Source of the DNA: Deltaproteobacteria bacterium
GTDB taxonomy: Bacteria > Myxococcota > B64-G9
Direction: 5' to 3'
NCBI GenBank assembly: GCA_030591745.1
Contig: JAUVAM010000027.1
Span: 1-13,236, forward strand
DNA length: 13,236 nt
Below, in pieces: positions 7,880-13,236 of the stretch. A program made the translations under genes and the position numbers. How positions within the stretch are numbered: the first letter of the stretch is position 1; each line of letters opens with the position of its first letter. The notes beneath the pieces were generated by a model, which saw only the letters and a program-made list of their open reading frames with translations, was not told the origin of the DNA and ran no database searches.

Positions 7880-8117
7880 GGTCGCCTCCAGATTGGCACT
7901 TGGAACAAGCAAGATGCGCCAAAGAGCATGCCACCCTTCTTCACGCCTGCCAAGGCATTAGGACAGAGATTTCAGGACTCATTGAGGCCTCCCATTTTGC
8001 CTTTGGTCGCACAAGAGGCAGGAACATGACAGACGATCTTTTCTTGGTCTACTTTGCCTGTTTTTTCCAGCGCTTGTGGCGCTTTCAATGATGGAAGGAT
8101 GGTGCTATTTTCAAGGC
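7880..8117. promoter_or_regulatory. Shared divergent upstream region, nifU operon and zupT
   Basis: These 238 bp lie between the start codons of the leftward Fe-S/stress unit and the rightward ZIP transporter, so both promoters should be here. I see the nifU ribosome binding site (GGAGGC, 7884-7889, minus strand) and a small perfect inverted repeat AGCGC-TTGTG-GCGCT at 8069-8083. I find no convincing sigma-70 promoter pair, and no clear Fur, PerR or IscR palindrome by eye. Confidence 0.5.
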
Positions 8118-8921
8118 ATGGACGGACAAGTTCTCATCGCTTTTGGATTGACCCTGGCTGCCGGTCTGGCCACGGGCATCGGCTCGGCGATGGCTTTTTT
8201 CGCCAAGAAAACCTCCACTCGTTTTCTTTCAGGCAGCCTGGGATTTTCCGCTGGCGTCATGATCTATGTTTCCTTCGTCGAAATTTTGCCCAAGGCCCGC
8301 GAAAGCCTGGCCGGAGTTTATGGTGACAAGGGCGGTTCGTGGGCCGCGGTGGGCGGATTTTTCGCGGGCATGTTGCTCATCGCCATCATCGATCGCCTCA
8401 TCCCGGCCCACGAAAACCCCCACGAGGCACGCTGTGTTGAAGCCATTTGCGTGGAGGAAAGAAAGAAGCAGAAGTTGATGCGCATGGGCTTGCTTGCGGC
8501 CTTGGCCATCGGCATCCACAACTTTCCCGAGGGCATCGCCACCTTCATGGCGGCCCTGAGCGAACCGGCCATCGGTTTTTCCATCGCCGCGGCCATCGCC
8601 ATCCACAACATTCCCGAAGGCATCGCCGTTTCCGTGCCGATTTACTACGCCACGGGCAGTCGCAAGAAGGCCTTCTGGTTTTCTTTCCTCTCGGGCCTGA
8701 GTGAGCCCATCGGTGCCCTTTTGGGCTATTTCTTGCTGCGTACCTTCTTGACCCCCGCCCTTTTCGGTTTTGTTTTCGCCGGGGTGGGTGGCATCATGGT
8801 CTTCATTTCCCTGGATGAGCTATTTCCCGCGGCGCGGGAGTACGGTGAAGGTCATCTGGCCATTTACGGCATGGTGGCGGGGATGATGGTCATGGCCGCA
8901 AGCCTCCTGCTTTTTTTGTAA
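8118..8921 (+). CDS. zupT: ZIP family divalent metal transporter, ZupT-like
   Basis: An inner-membrane permease of about 267 residues, close to E. coli ZupT (257), that imports Zn(II) and, in characterised relatives, also Fe(II), Mn(II) or Co(II). Eight hydrophobic segments are visible. The metal-site motifs are HNFPEG (H134, E138) in TM4 and HNIPEG (H163, E167) in TM5, with SEPIGA (E196) in TM6. The cytosolic loop between TM3 and TM4 (about 95-122) contains His, Cys and Lys residues, as in ZIP proteins. Start choice is uncertain: the frame is open from an ATG at 8076, but alignment to ZupT N-termini favours [11 protein letters not shown] at 8118, whose ribosome binding site is poor. It is divergent from the iron-sulfur and ferritin unit, which makes iron or another redox-relevant metal a reasonable cargo besides zinc. 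Confidence 0.92.
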   Translation: MDGQVLIAFGLTLAAGLATGIGSAMAFFAKKTSTRFLSGSLGFSAGVMIYVSFVEILPKARESLAGVYGDKGGSWAAVGGFFAGMLLIAIIDRLIPAHENPHEARCVEAICVEERKKQKLMRMGLLAALAIGIHNFPEGIATFMAALSEPAIGFSIAAAIAIHNIPEGIAVSVPIYYATGSRKKAFWFSFLSGLSEPIGALLGYFLLRTFLTPALFGFVFAGVGGIMVFISLDELFPAAREYGEGHLAIYGMVAGMMVMAASLLLFL

Positions 8922-9020
8922 ACTTATTCTTTCCTGGCTGTTGAACAATGGGTTCTTCGTGCCCAAGTTGAGTTCAGCGAACAAAGTGGGGTGGGGCACG
9001 TGAAAGCAGGAGAGAAGCCA

Positions 9021-10946
9021 ATGTCTCAAAATCCCAAGGAATTCAATGTAGAAGACGGTTGCATCCGGTGTGGTGCCTGTGCCGAGATCGCGGAGGGCTT
9101 GTTCAGGCTGACGGCTGATAACCAGGCATACGAGGTGAGCCGGCAGCCAGCCAACGAGGAAGAGGCCCAGGCGATGCAGGAGGCTTTGGAAAACTGCCCC
9201 GTGGGCGTTATCACGGCAGGGGAGGCCTCGGAAGCAGCCACGGAGTCCATGGGTCCCGAGGTGATCACGGCCGAGTCCAAGGTAAGGCAGACCTTTGAGC
9301 GCAGTCCACAGCTGATGAAGGTCATGGTCGGCATGGATCCCATTTTCCGTCGCCTGCAAAACAAGGTCTTGTGGAACACGGTGGCTCGATATGCCTCTTT
9401 CCGGGACGCCGCCCGGATTTCCAAGGTATCGGTCTGCGAAATTCTTCATGTGCTGAACAGAGCCAACGGCACGCTGGAGCAGATGGCGAAGTCCTGCCCG
9501 GAATGCATCGAGGGACAAGCCAAAGAGCCCGATTTGAAGCAGGTTGCGGCTTGGGATACGACAGGCGCCGAAGAGCTGGATTTGCGCGACCGGGAGGCGG
9601 CCTGGTTGGAGCAGGCGGTCAACAGCCTGCAGGGCATGAGCGAGGGTCAGAAATTATTGGTTCGCACCCGCATGCCCTTGCAGCCCCTCATCGATCGGGC
9701 GGAAGAGCTGGGCATCCGAGCCGCCTTGCAGCAGGGGGACGGTGAAGTACATCACTCCTTTTTCTGCGAGCAGGGCGGGGATTGGCGCGAGGAGGCCAAG
9801 GATTTCGAGAAGCTGGATGTGCGAGGCATGGTGAGTGATCCCTTCGATGTGATCATGCAGAAGGCCTATTCGATAGAGGAAGGAGGCGGCTTCATCTTGA
9901 TCCAGACCTTCGAGCCCGCGCCCTTGATCAACATGTTGAGCGCCATGGACTTCGAGGCGGAGGTTGAAAAAAAAGGTGAGGCGGAGACCTGGGTGACCTT
10001 CCACAAGAAGGCCTCCGCCACGGCCCCGCAAAGTCGATCAGACCGGGTGCCGGTGGTCATTCAGTCGGCTACGCCTGTCGGCTATCCGGTCATCATGCGT
10101 CTTCTGCAATCCAAGGCCCTGCAGGAAAAAGTCGAGATCAAGGAGCTCAAGGTCTGGGAAGAAACGGAGAAGCACCTGGGCTGGATCGTGAACGGCAAGG
10201 CGGACATCTCCTTCTCGGCCGTCATCACGGCGACCAAGCTTGCCAAGATGGACGTCAAGATGCCGGCGGTGTTCGTCTGGGACAATTTTCATTTGCTCAC
10301 CCGAGGCTATGAAGCCAAGGGCTTAGAGGACCTGCGGGGCAAGACCATTCACGCGCCCTTGTTTCGGGAGGCACCGCCCACGGCCATCACGCGATACTTG
10401 ATTCGCAAGCATGGTCTGGACGAGGCGGACTTCAAGTTCACCTACGGCACACCCTTCGGCCGGCCCGAGCGAATCTTGCGTGATTTTTTGCAAGGCAAGA
10501 GCGACACGGTCTTGCTGCGGGAGCCCGAGGCCAGTTTTGCGATAGCCGGTCTGGACCCTGAAGTAAAAAGTTCGGTCCTTTCATTCCACGATCTCTGGAA
10601 CAAGGTGAACCCGGGCTACGGCAGTTTTCCCAACGCCGGTGTGCTTCTCAAGGGCGAGTTCATCCGCAAGCATCCCGAGATAGCCAAACTGGTGATGCAA
10701 GAACTCGAAGACGCCATCGAATGGGTCAACGCCCATCGGGACGATGCCGCCCGCCTGTCCTTCGACATGATGCGCAACAAGCAAAGCGACGTGCGCCTCT
10801 TTCTCGACCGGGTGCACTTCCGTGCCGTCTCGGGACCCGAGCTTCAGGAACAAGCCTTGCGCTATCTCCAGTTCTTGCGCGATGAGGAAATCATCACCGT
10901 CGATCTACCCGAAGATTTCGGCAAGATGTTTGAGCTTGGCGTATAG
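9021..10946 (+). CDS. Fusion: ferredoxin, DUF1858-like, two DUF2249-like, NMT1/SsuA-type binding domain
   Basis: A 641-residue multidomain protein of unknown function. Residues 5-66 form a one-cluster ferredoxin: C14, C17, C20 and C59 (CIRCGAC and ENCPVG) suit one [4Fe-4S]. Residues about 90-147 match the DUF1858 pattern (SPQLMKVMVGMDPIFRRLQN, then ARISKVSVCEILHVLN). A C159-P-E-C162 pair follows. Two TusA-fold DUF2249-like units lie at about 186-248 (LDLRD) and 264-329 (LDVRG, TFEPAPL). From about 342 to the end is a periplasmic-binding-protein fold of the NMT1/THI5/SsuA kind (PVGYPVIMRLLQSKAL, NGKADISFSA, GLEDLRGKTIHAP). There is no signal peptide, so the binding domain is probably cytoplasmic and acts as a sensor or enzyme-like domain. 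Start chosen at ATG 9021 because AGGAG is 8 bases upstream; a GTG at 8991 lacks one. No permease or ATPase gene is next to it. Confidence 0.85.
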   Translation: MSQNPKEFNVEDGCIRCGACAEIAEGLFRLTADNQAYEVSRQPANEEEAQAMQEALENCPVGVITAGEASEAATESMGPEVITAESKVRQTFERSPQLMKVMVGMDPIFRRLQNKVLWNTVARYASFRDAARISKVSVCEILHVLNRANGTLEQMAKSCPECIEGQAKEPDLKQVAAWDTTGAEELDLRDREAAWLEQAVNSLQGMSEGQKLLVRTRMPLQPLIDRAEELGIRAALQQGDGEVHHSFFCEQGGDWREEAKDFEKLDVRGMVSDPFDVIMQKAYSIEEGGGFILIQTFEPAPLINMLSAMDFEAEVEKKGEAETWVTFHKKASATAPQSRSDRVPVVIQSATPVGYPVIMRLLQSKALQEKVEIKELKVWEETEKHLGWIVNGKADISFSAVITATKLAKMDVKMPAVFVWDNFHLLTRGYEAKGLEDLRGKTIHAPLFREAPPTAITRYLIRKHGLDEADFKFTYGTPFGRPERILRDFLQGKSDTVLLREPEASFAIAGLDPEVKSSVLSFHDLWNKVNPGYGSFPNAGVLLKGEFIRKHPEIAKLVMQELEDAIEWVNAHRDDAARLSFDMMRNKQSDVRLFLDRVHFRAVSGPELQEQALRYLQFLRDEEIITVDLPEDFGKMFELGV

Positions 10947-10963
10947 GCGCTTTTGAGGGGGCG

Positions 10964-10992
10964 TTGACAGCACTCGGCCATCCTCCTAAGCT
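10964..10992 (+). promoter_or_regulatory. Sigma-70-like promoter for the Cys-rich protein gene
   Basis: A consensus -35 box TTGACA (10964-10969) is followed after 17 bp by TAAGCT (10987-10992), which keeps the three best-conserved -10 positions (T, A and final T). It lies 65 bp ahead of the start codon of the Cys-rich gene and after the preceding stop, so that gene probably has its own promoter. Confidence 0.5.
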
Positions 10993-11013
10993 TGGGAACA
11001 TTGTTTCTCAAGC
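10990..11013 (+). promoter_or_regulatory. Inverted repeat over the promoter -10/start region
   Basis: GCTTGGGAAC and GTTTCTCAAGC form an imperfect inverted repeat around ATT (one mismatch, one bulged base). It overlaps the -10 box and the expected transcription start. It may be an operator or a 5'-leader hairpin. It is not followed by a T-run, so it is not a convincing terminator for the upstream gene. Confidence 0.35.
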
Positions 11014-11056
11014 ATAGTGCTCTCCATGAGGTCTTGCGGCGAGCCAGGAGGCGGAC

Positions 11057-13236
11057 ATGGTGCGATCTTCCATAATCACAATTGCAGTTTTCCTGTGGGT
11101 AGCCCTGTTGAGCGTCAGTTGTGGCGATGAATCTTTTGTGGAAGTGGAGTGTATGAACGACGGCCAATGCGCTGAATTGGGCGTTAACTGGCGGTGCGAT
11201 CTGGCCAGCAATATCTGTCTATGTTCCCCTTCCTGTGAGGGCCTGTGCTGTGGGGACGATGGCTGCGAAGGCACTTGCACTGACAATTGCGCAGTTACCG
11301 GTGGGACATGCGCCACGGGCACCTGCCGATGCGAAGGCGGTGAATCCTGTGTCCATGGTGCAACCCGTTGCTTGGGTGACCAGGTGGAAACCTGCGCCAA
11401 CAACGCATGGGCGGTAACAACAGATTGTGCAGACAGCGGTCAGGTTTGCGTCAACGGCGTTTGCGAACCGATCGATATCTGCACTGATGGAACCACCCGC
11501 TGCCAGGGTGACCTGGTGGAAAGATGTGACAACAACGCTTGGTCGGTCACGGCCAATTGTGCCACCAGCGGCCAGGTTTGCATTAACGGATCCTGCGAAT
11601 CGGCCGGCGTCTGCAGCGATGGTGAGACACAATGCCTGGGCGACCTCGTTCAGACCTGCGCGGACGACACTTGGACCACCACGAGCGACTGTGCCCAGGT
11701 AGGCCAGACCTGCCAGGTGGTCGCTGGAAACGCCATCTGTACTGGCTGTACTCCTGACTGCACGGGTTACGATTGTGGTGATACCGAGCCCACTTGTGGC
11801 ACCACCTGTGGCGATGCATGTGACGTCGGTTGCATGGCCCACTGCATTAACGAAACGCAGGATTGCGACGAGACCGGTATCGATTGCGGCGGTGCCACTT
11901 GCGATACCTGCACCGTCGGATGCGGAGACGAATGCTTCGCCAATGATGGCGTTTGCGACGTGTCTTACATCGATGCCTGTGACGGTTGCGATATGGGCTG
12001 CGAAGTTCATGATCCCGACTGCGATGCCCCGGGCAGCACGTGTTTGGCCGATTGCCCCTGTCTGAATGGCGATTCTCATCTGTTTTGCGATGGTTCTGAC
12101 GACTGTGCCGATCTTGACTGCGAGTGCGACGGCGACAATTCCTGTACGCCCGATTGCGCTGGGTATACCTGTGGTGAGACTGAGCCCACTTGCGGCACTT
12201 CCTGTGGCAGTGTTTGCGACCTGGGCTGCGGGGCGCATTGCGCCAACGGATCACAAGATTGTGACGAGACCGGTATCGATTGCGGCGGTGCCACTTGCGC
12301 TTCATGCCCCGGCGGTTGCGGGGATACCTGCTCCTTCCACGACGGCTCCTGCGATGCCTCCTTTATCGATGCCTGCGACGGCTGCAATTTGGGTTGCGAA
12401 GTCCACGATCCCGACTGCGATGCCGTCGGCAGCACTTGCCTGGATGCCTGTTCTTGCCTGGACGGGCATTCCGATTGGTATTGTGATGGTTACGATGATT
12501 GCGTCGAACTCAGCTGCGAGTGCGACGGGGACAATCCGTGCACGCCTGACTGCGTGGGCTATAGCTGCGGGGAGACCGAGCCGACCTGCGGCACCACCTG
12601 TGGAGACGCTTGTGATGCGGGTTGCACCGCTCATTGCGCCAACGGAATTCGGGATTGTGACGAGACCGATATCGATTGCGGCGGTGCCACTTGCAGCTCG
12701 TGTTCCAGCGGCTGCGGAGACGAGTGTTTTGCCAATGAAGGTACCTGTGATGCCTCCTTCATCGATGCTTGCGATGGCTGCGACATGGGCTGCGAAGTAC
12801 ACGATCCCGATTGTGATGCAATCGGCAGCACCTGCCTGGCCGACTGTCCGTGTTTAGAGGGCCATTCCGACTGGTATTGTGATGGCTACGATGACTGCGT
12901 CGATCCCCTTTGCGAATGTGCCGGGGACAACACCTGTGTCCCCGATTGCACGGATTATAGCTGCGGAGAGACCGAGCCGACTTGTGGCACCATTTGCGGC
13001 GACGCCTGCGACGACGGATGCATCGCACATTGCACCAACGGATCCCAGGATTGCGACGAGACCGAGCTGGATTGCGGCGGGGCGACCTGCGTGCCTTGCT
13101 GCGGTGATGGCTGCTACTACAACGAAGGCTCTTGTGACGCGGCGTACATCGATGCCTGCGACGGTTGCGACTTAGGTTGCGAAGTCCACGATCCCGACTG
13201 CGACGCCCCAAGCAGCACCTGTCTGGCCGACTGTCC
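11057..13236 (+). CDS. Cysteine-rich repeat lipoprotein or secreted protein (3' partial)
   Basis: An open frame of 726 codons with no stop, running off the right edge. AGGAGG is 5 bases before the ATG. The N-terminus is a signal peptide: VRSSIT, a hydrophobic stretch to LLSVSCGDE, with C21 a possible lipidation site; the lipobox is imperfect because Ser stands at -3. Residues about 31-97 are a Cys-rich lead-in. Then come three 44-residue repeats (98-229) of the form C-DG-TRC-GD-VE-C--NAW--T--C---GQVC-NG-C, and from codon 232 tandem repeats of 132 residues. Each complete long unit has 26 cysteines at fixed places and motifs DETGIDCGGATC, IDACDGC, GCEVHDPDCD and GSTCLADC. Such DCGG-C repeats are common in myxobacteria-like genomes. 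Expected to be exported and disulfide-bonded, surface-anchored or in the envelope; function unknown. Metal binding is possible given the many Asp and Cys. Confidence 0.88.
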   Translation, partial: MVRSSIITIAVFLWVALLSVSCGDESFVEVECMNDGQCAELGVNWRCDLASNICLCSPSCEGLCCGDDGCEGTCTDNCAVTGGTCATGTCRCEGGESCVHGATRCLGDQVETCANNAWAVTTDCADSGQVCVNGVCEPIDICTDGTTRCQGDLVERCDNNAWSVTANCATSGQVCINGSCESAGVCSDGETQCLGDLVQTCADDTWTTTSDCAQVGQTCQVVAGNAICTGCTPDCTGYDCGDTEPTCGTTCGDACDVGCMAHCINETQDCDETGIDCGGATCDTCTVGCGDECFANDGVCDVSYIDACDGCDMGCEVHDPDCDAPGSTCLADCPCLNGDSHLFCDGSDDCADLDCECDGDNSCTPDCAGYTCGETEPTCGTSCGSVCDLGCGAHCANGSQDCDETGIDCGGATCASCPGGCGDTCSFHDGSCDASFIDACDGCNLGCEVHDPDCDAVGSTCLDACSCLDGHSDWYCDGYDDCVELSCECDGDNPCTPDCVGYSCGETEPTCGTTCGDACDAGCTAHCANGIRDCDETDIDCGGATCSSCSSGCGDECFANEGTCDASFIDACDGCDMGCEVHDPDCDAIGSTCLADCPCLEGHSDWYCDGYDDCVDPLCECAGDNTCVPDCTDYSCGETEPTCGTICGDACDDGCIAHCTNGSQDCDETELDCGGATCVPCCGDGCYYNEGSCDAAYIDACDGCDLGCEVHDPDCDAPSSTCLADC
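11348..11743 (+). repeat. Three tandem 44-codon (132-bp) repeats within the Cys-rich gene
   Basis: Units begin with TGT/TGC at 11348, 11480 and 11612, exactly 132 bp apart. Shared residues per unit are C, RC or QC, GD-V, C, W, C, GQ-C and a final C. The third unit is slightly altered at its end (GQTCQVVAGNAIC) where it meets the long repeats. Confidence 0.85.
11750..13236 (+). repeat. Tandem 396-bp (132-codon) repeats within the Cys-rich gene
   Basis: Units start at 11750, 12146, 12542 and 12938, each 396 bp apart, marked by TPDC or VPDC followed by GY/DY-CG-TEPTCGT. The first three are complete with no length change and identical cysteine placement (26 each). The fourth is cut by the window edge and lacks three codons after ATCVPC near 13097 relative to the others. 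Nucleotide identity between units is high in the Cys-Asp motifs, while synonymous differences are common, so the duplications are not brand new. Confidence 0.9.

Noticed and set aside
7918..7933. Sigma-54-like promoter (TGGCATGCTCTTTGGC, minus strand) ahead of nifU
   Set aside because: The GG to GC spacing is 11 rather than the required 10 bases, and no activator gene or enhancer site was seen.
7193..8029. 278-residue plus-strand frame
   Set aside because: Antisense to nifU, whose three domains and all key cysteines are intact.
8069..8083. Inverted repeat AGCGC-TTGTG-GCGCT as a terminator
   Set aside because: It has only 5 bp in the stem, no T-run follows on either strand, and it lies between divergent genes where no terminator is needed.
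9021..10946. Two separate genes, a ferredoxin and an ABC-transporter binding protein
   Set aside because: The frame is continuous with no stop or frameshift, and there is no ribosome binding site or signal peptide at the domain boundary near residue 342.
11219..12238. 339-residue minus-strand frame and several plus-strand frames (such as 12066-12857) in the repeat region
   Set aside because: These Ala/Ile/Val or Pro/Ser-rich products are out-of-frame readings of the TGC/GAT-rich repeats. The frame from 11057 has a ribosome binding site, a signal peptide and conserved cysteines.

Overview
The window reads as chromosomal DNA of an anaerobic or microaerophilic bacterium, most likely from the former Deltaproteobacteria (Myxococcota, Bradymonadia or Desulfobacterota-like). 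The reasons are the moderately high G+C, a superoxide reductase of the desulfoferrodoxin type, several ferritin-like proteins, a three-domain NifU with NifS, and a Cys/Asp-rich repeat lipoprotein of a style frequent in myxobacteria-like genomes. This placement is inference; no marker gene fixes it. No rRNA, tRNA, insertion sequence or CRISPR array was seen.

Layout: (1) 1-1323 (+), the 3' part of a GH15-type glucoamylase-like gene that enters from the left edge. (2) 1339-2670 (-), a convergent AAA_14/DUF4143 ATPase gene. Its upstream region holds a hairpin that includes the Shine-Dalgarno sequence and four 33-bp direct repeats. (3) 2815-7879 (-), a tightly packed eight-gene unit, in transcription order nifU, nifS, ferritin-like, tpx, dfx, ftnA, ferritin-like, ferritin-like. 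(4) 8118-8921 (+), a ZIP/ZupT-type metal transporter divergent from that unit. (5) 9021-10946 (+), an unusual fusion: a one-cluster ferredoxin, a DUF1858-like domain, two DUF2249-like domains and an NMT1/SsuA-type substrate-binding domain, with no signal peptide. (6) 11057-13236 and beyond (+), a secreted or lipid-anchored protein with about 20 percent Cys in its repeats. It has three 44-residue repeats and then 132-residue repeats spaced at exactly 396 bp, and runs off the right edge.

How it fits together: the eight-gene unit combines Fe-S cluster assembly (NifU, NifS), superoxide removal without O2 release (desulfoferrodoxin), peroxide removal (Tpx and probably the rubrerythrin-like diiron proteins) and iron storage (ferritin). 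Superoxide reductase makes H2O2, peroxidases remove it, ferritin takes up the iron released from damaged clusters, and NifUS rebuilds the clusters. A divergent ZIP transporter able to move divalent metals fits this theme. The two most unusual items are the ferredoxin/DUF/substrate-binding fusion and the cysteine-dense repeat protein. The 33-bp repeat array with its hairpin in front of the ATPase is the most interesting non-coding signal.
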